From Piliocolobus tephrosceles (lineage: Eukaryota > Chordata > Mammalia > Primates > Cercopithecidae), in NCBI RefSeq assembly GCF_002776525.5, contig NC_045444.1, positions 32,160,198-32,224,197 of the forward strand: a stretch of 64,000 nt of DNA, read 5' to 3'. Every line of letters starts with the position of its first letter. The first letter of the stretch is position 1. Below are positions 12,228 through 23,985 of this stretch, in pieces. The position numbers and the translations under genes are program-made. Below the pieces are notes generated by a model, which saw only the letters and a list, made by a program, of their open reading frames with translations, was not told where the DNA came from and did no database searches.

Positions 12228-12398
12228 CTCTGGAAAACTTTGTAATTTTGAGTTGGTCAGGTCATAATTTCCAGGCCTTCTCCCTGTAACCAGTTACAGA
12301 AATAAAAATAAACTCTCTTCCTCCCCAGTTCATCTGCATCTCGTTATTGGGCCACAAGAAATAGCAGCCTGACCCTCCGTTTGGTACAGTAACACACC

Positions 12399-13182
12399 CA
12401 CGCAGGATCTGAGTAAATCAGTCTGAGATGTGCCTCTATGGTTAAAAACTTCTGAAATGGACTAATGAAAGAAAAGAAATCTGTGCATATTTCTGAGTAT
12501 TTCAGACATTTGAGTCTTAATATAAGTTAAACATTTTACTAGAAATGAGGTATTAAAAAATTCTGAAGTGTTCTTGCTTGCCGGCATTGTGTACAATTTG
12601 TTTTAGAAATAAATGTCTACAATCTTAACACACGTTAACCCTGGTCATTTCTTTCAATGTTGTGCCAATTGTATAATATGCTTGTGTACTGGCCACATTA
12701 AATGGGACCATACGTGAATAAACAGATTCTAAAACTCAGATTTGTGTTGTGAGCAAGTGATGGAGGAGAGGAGGTTCTTTTCTTTTATTCATTCTTCTGG
12801 TCTCCTTTTCCCAGTGCTACATAGACAATACATTGAAAATATTATAACTTGACCAGTTCTCATGTTGTGAACAGAAAAGCCTGAGTAGAGGTAGAAAAAC
12901 ACAAATGAGTCTCTCTGCATATTAAATATACAACTAAAAGATTGTCTAAAAAAAGGGTTTTCTAAATCAATGTAAAGATTCAAGTTATCAGATGGCTGGC
13001 TGAGTGTTCAAAGTGGGCTATTAGAAAAGAAATTTTAAGAAAATAACTGTTAAGATTGAATCTACATTGTTGTAATATAAAATCTTCAGAGACTGACTCT
13101 TTATAAAGAGTAACGCCCTACTGAAAATGAAATACACCTTTCCTTTGAGAGGAATGAAAGTTTCTTCTTTCAAAGAAAGACA
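12399..13182. other. No gene seen: unassigned DNA
   Basis: Unique AT-rich sequence between the LTR and an Alu. No exon or named repeat is supported. Confidence 0.55.
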
Positions 13183-13650
13183 GGCCGGGCGCAGTGGCTC
13201 ACGCCTGTATCCCAGCACTTTGGGTGGCTGAGGCGGGCGGATCATGAGATCAGGAGAGCAAGACCATCCTGGCTAACATGGTGAAACCCTGTCTCTACTA
13301 AAACTACAAAAAATTAGCGGGGCGTGCTGTCGGGAGCCTGTAGTCCCAGCTACTCTGGAGGCTGAGGCAGAAGAATGGCATGAACCCGGAGGAGGAGCTT
13401 GCAGTGAGCTGACATCGCGCCACTGCACTCCAGCCAGGGAGACAGCAAGTCTCAGTCTTAAACAAACAAACAAACAAAAAATTAGCAGGGCGTGGTGGTG
13501 GGTGCCTATAGTCCCAGCTACTTTGGAGGCTGAGGCAGGAGAATGCGCAAACCCGGGAACCGGAGCTTGCAGTGAGCCAAAATCGCACCACTGCACTCCA
13601 GCCTGGACAACAGAGCAAGACTCCGTCTCAAAAAAAAAAAGAAAGAAAAA
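13183..13650 (+). mobile_element. Three-monomer Alu (left, right, extra right unit)
   Basis: A full Alu begins at 13183 (GGCCGGGCGCAGTGGCTCAC) and runs through its right monomer to an AAAC-type tail near 13480. A second Alu segment then starts at 'aaaaaattagcagggcgtgg', the sequence of the mid-Alu A-rich linker, and covers the right monomer again to a final poly(A) at about 13630-13650. The direct-repeat candidate AAAGAAAGA appears before the element and in the final tail, so the whole array probably behaves as one insertion. Unequal exchange between the central and terminal A-rich tracts would make this structure; insertion of a second, truncated Alu into the tail is the alternative. Confidence 0.85.
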
Positions 13651-14021
13651 AGAGATAGGAATGAGCACCCATTGCTTTATGCATATGCAGGCCCAGAGAA
13701 AATAGATATGTTAGAAATTCAAAAATAGACAAGATTTTTTTCTTTAGTAGTCACGTATACAACGAAATGCTTAAACAGAGAGTGTTACCAGACATTTCCT
13801 TTCTGTGAACAAAAGCAATTTCCTTAAATTCAAAAGTAAAAAGAGATGGGAGGAAATAACCTAAATAAGTCAGTAAAACAACATAATTATTTAAAATACA
13901 GGCTAAGTTTATATAGGAAAGAGACCACTGGATTAACAGATAAAATACTTTAATTCTTCTAATGAAGCCTCTAATTATACATGTCCTTAGGCAAGATATT
14001 TAGACTCTGTAGCCTGGGGCA

Positions 14022-14081
14022 CAATATCTCAACTAAAAAATGAACACTTTGCAATATATCAACTAAAAAAGGAACACTTTG
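14022..14081 (+). repeat. Short tandem duplication, unit about 30 bp
   Basis: 'caatatctcaactaaaaaat' plus 'gaacactttg' is followed directly by 'caatatatcaactaaaaaag' plus 'gaacactttg'. Two copies with few differences, outside any recognised element. Confidence 0.8.
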
Positions 14082-16611
14082 GACAAAGCAACTTTTAAAA
14101 TAGCCAACTGTGGAAAACAACCGTAAATTGCAAATAAAGGCATTATGGCCTTATTAGTGAAAAAAGCAAAATTTTAATCTTATATCCATTGATCTGTACA
14201 GATCCCAGGGCCCCACCTAAGCTATTAAATGAGAATTTTAGAAGTGGGACCAAATGATCTGTATGATTTGAAATTTCAAATTTTCTTGCTGTAGTAGAAT
14301 TACTAAGTGGCCTTAAATTTTTTTTGTCTCTAATATTCTATGGTACTATAAAATATTTAATTATAAAATTCTCCATTTAAACAAGCATTTATGGATTACA
14401 ACCATGTTACATATTTTTAAATATGAGAAGGAAGGAGGAAACTTCAATGCTAAAGAAACCACACAATAATAATTTATAAATTGTTCGATTAACACTTAAT
14501 TACAGGAGGAACAAAATCGAAGGAATGTTCCCCATCCCACACTAAAAAGTAAACTCTGCAAAGGTATCTAAAATTTACCCCTGCTATGTAGTAAAATGCC
14601 TGATACATGAAAGATTCTCAACATGTGTCTGTAGAGTAAAATATCACAAAGTTAAAACCAAATCATAGAACAATTTATTGATTTGCCCAAATTCAAAGAG
14701 TGGCTCAGGGCAAGAGAATGGGAGCATAAAGCAATCCAAATCATTGACTACTTGTTTTTTTCCCTGTTTTGTCAGCTGAATTCCAAAATTTATAGAAAGT
14801 CAGATTTATTTTATATGTGCACCAGCCACTCACTCACCAGTGTAACAGAAGCTGTATATCATAGATCATTCAACATTCAAAATGTTCAAATTCAGCATTA
14901 GAAGAATGTTCTGGAAGCAGCCAACATTTATTTGAAGAGTTTACACTAGGTCTGAAGTTTTGCAAAATTCTGAGAGAGAGGGCAACAAGCTTGGTACAAA
15001 ATCCTTGATTTCGATGAGCTGAAGTCAGTGGACAAAAGGTAGAATTTTGATGAGAAAATAGAATTTGCACTCTGAAATTATATTGAGCAGTACATAACTG
15101 CTTACATAGATGCTACTGTGAGCACCACATTTTTCTTGTTCAGAAAAGTGTGATTTAATAGATCTCTAAGAATATATACTATGAGACGGGTATGTACATA
15201 TTTTAAGTAAGTGAGAAAGTTCTAGGTTAGTTTGAGCCTGGAAAGAAACAGAGGAGGAGGAGTGTTTATGTTGCTTCATGTTTGACCATTTGGGTATAAA
15301 ATTTAAAAATGTTCTTCAAAAGTCACCTGGCATAGTTTCTAGTAACATTTTTTTTTTAATCTAGAAGAAAAATATTTACAAAATTAGCATGACCTCTATG
15401 CCTTCCTATTTAATAGTTCATACAAGAACTATAATATTAAATACATAGATATGGCTAACTTCACTTGCATTCTACCTTAGAAGCACATGCTTTTCTCATA
15501 AGTGTTCCTTTATGTATTGTTCACCCATGTTTCCGTCTTTCTTAAAAGTGTGACCTTTATCAAAAAAGTTTCTAATGTGTCGTGTGATCAATAGATATAA
15601 GTACCTTCATTTTTAAAATTAGTCCAAGGCTATTTTCCTTTTACTATTGTATAAACAGGGAATTGAAGGGTAAAATAGTTAAAACTTAATGCTATAGTGC
15701 TAATGCGGCTTTTAAATCACGTCAGCTGCAATCACTGCATTATAATTAACAATTTATTGAACCAGCAATAAAATGAACATCACATTACTTCTTAAAGCAG
15801 CAGAATAAAATGGCTAATAAATAGCATAAGCCAGACAAATTGCAGAGTAATAGAAATTTTCTTAAGATTTATGGTGTGCAGAAAGATGGATGTGCTATTA
15901 GTAGGAGCTCCAATACTTGACAAAATTCTTTTACAAAGACATTGTTACCATGCATGTCAGAGTTCACAAGTCTAAGTGGTTTATCCAAATTTCAGCTCTC
16001 TGCTATTACAGTGGAAAATACTCATTACAAGGTTTTGAAACTGCAAGCAATGTGTACATTTGCCAACATTCAAACTGCTACTGCCAAAAAGATACTAAAA
16101 TATTTTATAAACTGTCAAATAACAAGTCTGCTAGCTTAATCTGAGTCTATTTTATACTATACAGACTGTAAAAACTATTACATTAATTCACTTCCTGCAA
16201 AACTTTTTAAGAGCAGAGAACAGCTAATGTAGAAGCTGAAAAAAGTAACTGCTTTTTACCTTCTGAAACCCTAACAATATCATACTTCTGTTGGGGAAGC
16301 ATCATTGTTTTCTTGAAATGCAATCACACTCCCTGTAACTAACAATCGGCATACGAACAGCATCCATTAGTGAAGAGAAATCACAGAAACAGTTAGATTA
16401 GAGTCAAGCTGAATGTTTCACTATGACAAGGGGGAGATAGTTATGGGAAAATTACATATATTCAGTGTTTCTACTGATAACTTGTGATGCTTTGTTTCTG
16501 ACATGGAGCTATATATTCATAAGGTAGAATAAAATATAAAATCGTTTATTATGTGACGATAGGCACAACAAATAGTAATATTTTATAAATAACCTGGTTT
16601 TATGTTTCAAA

Positions 16612-16640
16612 ATTATTATTAGTAGTAGCGGTAGTAGTAG
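16612..16640. repeat. Short ATT/AGT triplet tract
   Basis: ATTATTATT runs into AGTAGTAGCGGTAGTAGTAG. Too short and interrupted to be a strong length polymorphism. Confidence 0.8.
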
Positions 16641-17064
16641 CAATTATGGTAGAAGCAAGCAGGTTCAGCTCTCTACTAAAAGGGCAAAAAAGATTGGCTC
16701 TCAAGATTTTTGTCATTAATTAGTTCACACAATAATGAGGATTATTTTTAATATGTAAATTTAAATGTATTCATCAAATATTTGTCAAATATCCCAAGTC
16801 CAAATCTAAACACTTAAATTCAAATGTATAGTAATATCTGCATTAATTACTTGCTAAAAAAATTCCTGTAGATTAAGTTTCATGGCCTTTCTAATGATAT
16901 ATTCTTGTTCATAACAAAGGGTAAAATATGATTTGCTTATTTTCTCATGTTATAATACCCATGGAAGTATATGAGTTAAGGTCAGAGAGATGTTATCAAT
17001 ACAAAGACAAATGTAATGCAGAAGATAAAATTAAACAGAGAAAAAAATTTATTTTAACACTTTA

Positions 17065-17270
17065 AGTAGCTTACAATTTTCTAAGTGAGATTAAGTAAAC
17101 TATACAAATACAAATAATGCAAATCAAGAGGAAGACATGCTAGAAAAGACCTAATAAATGCTGCAGGATAGTCGAAGAAGGAAATTTTCAGATGTGATGT
17201 GATCAGAGAAATTTCAGAGGAATGATGTTTTATTTCAACCTTCAAAAATACGTAGAATTTTGATCAGTAT
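17065..17270 (-). mobile_element. L2-like LINE fragment, reverse orientation
   Basis: Order of blocks fits reverse-complement L2: 'agtagcttacaattttctaa', 'aagacctaataaatgctgca', then 'agatgtgatgtgatcagaga'. Divergent, no coding capacity. Confidence 0.45.
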
Positions 17271-20105
17271 GTGAGTAATGCAAATGTTAAAAAGCTTGAT
17301 TTAGTGATTCCACAACGTATTCATATATCAAACCATCATGTTATACACTATAATGATATATAATTTTTATTTGTCAATTAAAAATAAAGAAAAAATAAAG
17401 AAGTCAATATAAGGTGGCCAGTGTGATTCTTGTTTTACATTGAGAAACAATTTTAATGGTACAAAATGGCAAAATGCAATTATAATAAAACCCAAAAATC
17501 CAGTTCAAGATTTACACAATGATTATAATAAAGATGAGTCCTTACTCCTCAAGTGAAAAACAATAGCCCTAACACATATGTTAGAATATTAATCAAATTT
17601 AATCATGAAACTCCTTGAATAAGAGAGGTGAAGTAGTTTTGCAAAATTTAACTTTAGTTGTTCCTAACAAAGAAGAGGTAGTCCTATTTGCTTCCCTAGA
17701 GAAAGAAGCCTTAAAAATGGAAACAACTTCTACACACAAACACAGGCACACGCATGCGCACACACACCCCCCATACACCCAGGCATCCCTTCTAATAGAT
17801 GGAAGAGAATGGGTCACAAGTTCATTCTCAGATTCTTTCACAGATTCAGGAAAAAAAGACCCTGTAGCTTGCTAAAGTCCCTTTCTACCAAGGATCAGCT
17901 TCAGGTAATGAAACATTTTCTGAAAGCCCTGCCTACCCCTCCCTAGAAAATGGCTACATTTCACCTTTCTATTTGAGAGTAACTAACCATTCTATTTTGC
18001 CTGGGAGTGGGGGCAATCCTGTAACAGGGAACTTCACTACTAAAATCAGGAAAGTCATAGACAACTTGAGACTATCTGGTAATTTTATACACTTCCCAAG
18101 GGCAGTTCTGGGATGGTCAATAAGGCTCATTAAGAATTATGTCATGAATAATTTTGATCAACCGCTACTTCTATTAAATATTATTGAGGGCTTTTCTCTT
18201 TTCCATTTCCAGCAATAAGTTCCTCGTTCAAGAAATCATTGGTGTGAAATCTATCTCCCTTTTTTCAGAGCCCCGTTCTTCATTTTGCCTGGCTTACACC
18301 ACTTCTATCCTCCCTCCTAGCTTCTTGACATTTACAAAAAAGTGTGTATTTAGGAAAGCATCTCATAGACTCATTCATGGTAAAGTCTAAATGTCTGCTA
18401 ATAATTAACATTGTTGCCAGAATTTTAAAACTTAACATTTGAATTTGAAGAGGGAAAGTCTGATTTATGGATAAACACCAAAACTCCAATTATATAATTT
18501 CATGCATTAGAAAATCCAGCAGGCCAAGCATTCTCTTTATTTCCCTCTCGTGACTTTACCAAGTATTCCCACAGCTAGGCCTTCTGATTTCTTTATTTGA
18601 TGGTTCACCTATATATCACCAATTATTGGGCCAATGTACATCTAATGATGTACTCTTGTTAATAACAGAGGGTAAATACTATTTGAGTACTACATTGAGT
18701 ACAACTAATTAAAGAAGTGGCTTCAAAGTCCATACTTAATCTCCAATATAAGAAGTCTTATTGTTTTGTTCTCCTCCCTGTTCGGTTGGCCCTTGTTGTG
18801 ATGCCCTACTGCAGACTTTTGCTGTGCTTGTAATGCCTTAAATCGACACACCATACTCACGTGCCTTTTTGAAACTCTGATAAAGAAAATTATCTGTGCC
18901 CAAGTGCCAAACGCCAGTTCATAGGACCAGTACCCATAAGACATTCATTTTCTCATAACTGATAAACTCTTTTCAAAGAATAAAACCCTGCCTCATGCTA
19001 GTATTTCTTGTTTTGTTCTCAATTTTGATAATGAATTCTAGGTGCCATGTTTTCAAACTTGGTTTTTGTGAACAGACGAAAGAAAAATGTTAACCATCAG
19101 CCTGCCTAGTGCTCTTGAGTACCACAAACCTGTATTCCCAAATCCTGTGCAAGAACCTGTCAGGAAACCCCGTACAATAAACTTCAACCATTTGGAGCAA
19201 CTAGTTGCTAGGGTTGTAAAGATTCTTCAGTTTGGTTAAGCACTGACAAAGTTACTTAACAGATGAGCTAAATTTCCATTAGTCAGATATAGACTCTTAT
19301 AATTATCTAATTATACAAGGATATTTAATTCAGGAATGGAAAAAAATTACATGATCTGTGTCAATAACTCACATTTGTGTACCTATGCAGACATCACTAA
19401 TCAATCACAAGACACGAAACTGTTGGGTTTAGACAAGATCTTAGAGTCCTTTTGTTCACATCTTTCCAAGCAGCCACTACAAATCAGCTAGACTTGGCAG
19501 CCAAGATGAAAGCTGTTTGCCATCCTTGATCTAGTGGCATGCTTCCCCTTTCTAATGACCTGCCCTGCTGTGAATAAATTATCTTACTAGGCCAGTGGCT
19601 TTAACAGCTTTCTCCATGCTACTCTGAAGATGGATATATTTCTCAAAAAGCTGCATAGCTCTTCCTTTATGAATTCAAAAATTTCTCTAGACTCTCTCTT
19701 TCACCTTTCACTTCTAGTCATCCTATTTACCCAGTTCTAACTCATCGGATTTCACCAAAATTATCTTTTTCTGCCAATTCTATCAAAAGGAGAAATCACC
19801 TAGACAGTCTACCTAGATATTAATTTGACTTTTCCTCAAGCCCACCTCTTAGATTTTCTCCTTACTTTCCAGAATACAGGCAAGTAGCAGCCTTCCACCA
19901 AACCTGACACAGATTCCAAGGGGAAAATACCAGTGTTAACCGTAACTTAATGCTTACGAGAAGGAGATATCAGATAAATCCCAGGATAAGACAAAAGTGT
20001 GGGTCAGAGTAATAATACATAGACAACCATATTTACCTACTCATGAGGCTGATGCCAATGCCTATCATTAAAAGTCTTCATTTACCATGCAGGTTAGATC
20101 TGTTA
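17271..20105. other. No gene seen: unassigned DNA
   Basis: Apart from a CA-rich tract (17731-17781) I see no assignable element. The minus-strand open frame at 18723-18944 and the plus-strand frames at 17615-17875 and 18184-18390 lack known domains, splice context or a promoter. The 18720-19000 stretch, with an AATAAA near its end, could be an old LTR piece, but I cannot name it. Confidence 0.5.
17731..17781. repeat. Imperfect CA-rich tract with CG steps
   Basis: CA units interrupted by 'cacgcatgcgcacacacacc', giving a short alternating purine-pyrimidine stretch that could favour Z-DNA. Confidence 0.85.
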
Positions 20106-20160
20106 GGGGTGTGTTGTGTGTATGTGTGTGCATGCTTGTGTGTTTGTATGCACACAGGAA
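20106..20160. repeat. Imperfect (TG)n tract
   Basis: TG-rich sequence with scattered substitutions ('gtgtgttgtgtgtatgtgtg'). Confidence 0.85.
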
Positions 20161-21645
20161 CATTTATATTACAAATATAAGTACTCTAGAACTCTTTCAT
20201 TAAAATCACAATTTAGCTTATGCATACTTTTAAAATATGTAGATAGGTAGATAAGTTAAATTTATCTAATCTGTCTCTCTCTATGTATATGTATATATAT
20301 ATACACACACACACACCCCCAACACACACACCCTTAACTGGTTTAACCTGCTTGTAAACTAAGACTTTTGATGAGAGGCATCAATAGCAACCTTCAGTAT
20401 ATAATATATATGTCTTACATGAAGGTAAAGACCAATGACATGTCATAATAATTGGGTACATGTGTGAAACTATCCTTCATCTCTGTGTGTCTGTGTAGCT
20501 GAAAAGAACAATGTGAGGGTATCTTTCAAAAATGAATTTGTGCATGTTCAGTAGTTGGAGGCAAGAGTTTTCACTTTTTATTTAAGCCAACAGGCTTTCC
20601 AATACTTTTTATTTTAAAAAAATCCTCTACATATTTGAGTACTGTGATCCAGGTTGATTTGTCTCCTGAGGCCCTCATAATGCACCTCATATGTGTGTGT
20701 CTACTGACCAATTCATCTCTCATTAATAGTTCATTTCATAAGTCTAGTCCAACTAGCATCACTTTTGGCCAGTTATATTCCAAGACTCAACAGATAATAA
20801 GTCTTTCTATTATCGTATTAAATAATAAATGTGGTTCATAAGTGATTCAGATGAACCCTCTAGACATATCTTCTAGGAGAAATTTCAAGTCTAACATCGA
20901 CTCAGAAGGTGACTAGCAAGAGTGGCTTGCAGACTTTCATTTTTGTCTTAAGTTTAACAAATCATCAGCTCTGCATACTGCCTGACAATCTTCTGACACA
21001 CACATTAAAATAAAAGAAGTCCTAAGTGTTCAGCTGTGTATGATCAAACGATGTGAGGCCTAGGAAAAAATTCTCAGGAATTGCCATGGTTCTATATGAA
21101 TGCTGATAATGCTTGCAAAAGCATAACTTGCTGGTGAGAGTTAAGAAGTGACTTGGTGTTCCTCAAGCTAATCTTAGGTCCATAGTACCATATGTACACC
21201 AGAAAAACAGATGTTCCAAGATGATCAGGAAGACTGGAAAGTAAGAATTGTCTTATGTGGCCTTCAAGCAGTGGAACCCTATAATATTCTACTGAATCCA
21301 GAAGCTAATAAATGGCAGAAATAAATCTAATCCACATGAAAATGATATATCTGTCTTTTTATTTTTATGTTTCACTAACTTTTAGATGACATATTGGAAG
21401 AGAGGATAAGTACCAGGAGGTCAAATGGATTTCATTTTGGGATTCCTTCTGAAATGTTCCTGAATGTTAAGCAAAAATGTAGTTAGGCAAACATGTAGCA
21501 AGTTTACCACATGGGTGCATTTTTAAACTGTAAGCATAATTAAGCATTCAAAATAACTTGTCTAACTGACTGGCAACATGATATAATTGAAAGTTCACTG
21601 AGAAAAGAACCAAAATATTGTTTATGTGTAGAACACTGTGCTTCT
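20161..21645. other. No gene seen: unassigned DNA with a compound microsatellite
   Basis: Only the compound repeat at 20271-20333 is assignable. The remainder is unique AT-rich sequence. Confidence 0.55.
20271..20333. repeat. Compound CT/TATG/TA/CA microsatellite
   Basis: Runs of CT, then TATG and TA steps, then CA with C-rich interruptions, in direct succession. Confidence 0.9.
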
Positions 21646-21649
21646 GAGT

Positions 21650-21950
21650 TAAGCTGACCAGTATCTGACTCCCAAGTCTGATTTTCATTCCCTTTAACAA
21701 TGTGACTTCATAAGCATCATTTTTTCATCTATAAATGTTAGAATTAATTGTGAGAATGGAAGTAAAGTGCCTAGCTCCCTACCTGATATATTTCAGGTTT
21801 ATTACAAATGTTACTTGCTGTTTTTTCTCTTACTTGTGTCTCATCTTGTATAAATTGCTTCACCTATCTGGACCCATTTCTTTATCTGAAAAACCAAGGG
21901 CTTAGTTTGGATGACCTCAAGTTCTTCCTATAATTCTATGATTCAGTTAT
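21650..21950 (+). mobile_element. MIR-family SINE sequence, two adjacent pieces
   Basis: About 21650-21820 follows the MIR core ('aacaatgtgacttcataagc', 'tttttcatctataaatgtta', 'gtgcctagctccctacctga'). About 21840-21950 reads like a MIR3-type end ('cacctatctggacccatttc', 'tggatgacctcaagttcttc'). They may be one divergent copy with an insertion or two insertions. Confidence 0.6.
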
Positions 21951-23839
21951 GTACAACTTGGGATGGCATGGCCATGTAAGCAGGGGTTGCAAAACCAAGA
22001 TTCAGTATCAGGCAAATAAAATCAATGTGTAAAACTATGTTGTGAAAAACAAGGGGGAATGATAAAGAATACATAGATCTGCCTAAAACATTTAAAAATC
22101 TAAAGCGTTAAAATAGTGTGTCTGCCAAACCAAATATATTCTTGGGTCAAATCTGAATTCTTGGCTCAAAAGTTTCCAATTTTCAATCAAGAGCTTTTAA
22201 ACATTAACCTCCATCACCCCACCAGCACCCCAGATTATTGACAGGACAGTCAGAGAATGGATCAATCATAATTTTAAGTCAAATCAATCAATTACAGTCT
22301 ATGCAAGAATTTTTCATGGCAGCTGTCATCTCTGGAAAAATATACATTTGGAGCCACCCAGATCATGTCAAGGAAGAGAGGAGAATTGGGAAGACCAAAT
22401 CAGAAGAGAACCAAGCATAGTTTTTGCTTCTGGCTAAGCCGTGGTTTGGCTGTGAAGATATGACTTCACAGCATCCTATTGAGAATCACGTCTTTGCAGT
22501 GGATATTTTTTTTTTCTTCCCTGCCACGAACGTGTCTGAGAAACTGCAGAATAAAAATGCAAAACAACAAGTATATTTAGATACACTCCTACACAGACTG
22601 TAAAGCTTAATATTTCACTGAACACCACATGAAAGACTGAATTAATATCCATAACTCTTCCACATCACTCATGCTTCAAAGTTCTGTCATTATAGATTTC
22701 TTTGGCCTATATAGTTGCAAAATTAGCTAACAACAGTAATCTTTCTTTAGTGTAACATTCAATCGTACATCATAAGAAAAAAATTTATTAGATTTATTCA
22801 TCTTTTGGCTCTGTATATTCACAGAATTTTTATTGATATTGCAATAAACAACAAATTTTTACCACATAAAAATTAAACACAAGTCATTTTAGAATAATTA
22901 TTTATAATCCAACTCTATGTATCAAGATAACCATAAGATCAAAATCACTTTCAATGTAGTCTATTCTCAACTCTGCAACCAACTAGTCACGTCACGTTGC
23001 ATAAGTCATTTAACTTCTCTGATCCTCATTTACATTTTATGTAAAATGCAATGTTGGTGGAAGTGGCTTCTAAAGTCTCCTCTTACTCTTACATTGTATG
23101 ATTCTTAGTGGAATATATTCCCCAAATCTGTCATTGAATAGAGTTCAAAAGTTATAAGACTGCAACCATACAAAACTGAGGAAGGCTAAGGCATCAACAA
23201 GTAGCAGAGACTTGACCCCTTATTAAATTGCATATTCACACAATGCACCTATGTGAAACAAGAGGCAGAAATATTAAAGTATAACTTCAATTGGAAAAAG
23301 TAAATTTCTAGAAGAATATACACCAAATGTTTTCAGAGATTATCAATAGGTAAAGTTATACAATAGTTTTTATTTCCCCTGAGCTTTAAATATCAATTAA
23401 AAAATAATTCAGCCTTGACTACTAAAATTAGTCTCAAGTTTGGGGACTGATTAGAGCAGTGTCATTAACAATATAGTTTACATTATAAGCCAAATAGAAT
23501 ACAATTCACATTTTTCTAATTTAAGCCATATTTCTTATAAATTATTTTATTATTCTATTTTTTAAAAGTTAATATGCAACAACAGTAGTAGCAAACAACT
23601 TTGTATAGACTTTTTTCTTCATTACCCTGGGATCAAATTTCTAGTAAGGAATAAAACAAACACTAAAATTCTAGTCATCCTAAGAAATCTTCTAGAACTG
23701 CTAAATAAGTCTGCATGTGGATTTTTTTTTAATTAAGGCATTGTTTTAAATATATAGCAATTTTCAGCATCAATGTTTTCTTACTGCTCACATCTTATTT
23801 TAGATATGCAAACAAAATTCTGAATGTCATTTCAAGGAA
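21951..23839. other. No gene seen: AT-rich unassigned DNA
   Basis: No exon, RNA gene or supportable element. Short open frames at 22238-22420 and 22917-23108 have no recognisable domain. Confidence 0.55.
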
Positions 23840-23985
23840 CCAGATTCTTGTATTCATTGATTCATTTAATAAGCCTTTACTGAGCACTGTTACCCTTCAC
23901 AACATTGGGTATGATAATATCCATGAGCCCTCCTAAATGATTGCCCATGAGGAGATTTGTAATGTTTTACAGAGAGTGTCCTGAC
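23840..23985 (-). mobile_element. Possible L2 3'-end fragment, reverse orientation
   Basis: 'attgattcatttaataagcc', then 'tttactgagcactgttaccc', resembles the L2 'caacaaatatttattgagca' block in reverse orientation. Confidence 0.45.

Larger units (their letters stand above)
11740..12394 (+). mobile_element. Solitary class I (ERV1) LTR, MER61/MER4-like
   Basis: The element starts TGCGACAGGTCAGG and ends GGTACAGTAACA, the TG...CA ends expected of an LTR. It is flanked on both sides by CACC (11736-11739 and 12395-12398), a 4-bp target duplication typical of gammaretrovirus-like ERVs. Inside it has a TATA-like box (12220-12227), two polyadenylation signals (12301-12306 and 12307-12312) and the usual spacing between them. 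No internal retroviral sequence is attached, so it is a solo LTR left by LTR-LTR recombination (inference). The subfamily name is tentative. An internal tandem duplication lies at 11949-12037. Confidence 0.75.
13651..17060. other. No gene seen: long AT-rich unique stretch
   Basis: No exon, RNA gene or clear element over 3.4 kb. Small features are a tandem duplication at 14022-14081 and a triplet repeat at 16612-16640. Parts near 14560-14720 hint at decayed L2 or MIR. The open frames at 15917-16144 and 15942-16139 lie in overlapping frames and show no domain. Confidence 0.55.

Noticed and set aside
13273..13668. Minus-strand open frame of 131 codons
   Set aside because: It reads backwards through the three-monomer Alu. 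Long frames with this Ser/Trp-rich pattern are typical Alu artefacts. Similar frames at 31162, 35222, 38026, 47299, 50974 and 54739 are rejected for the same reason.
18723..18944. Minus-strand frame of 73 codons with unusually mixed composition
   Set aside because: No recognisable domain, splice context or promoter; length is within chance expectation.
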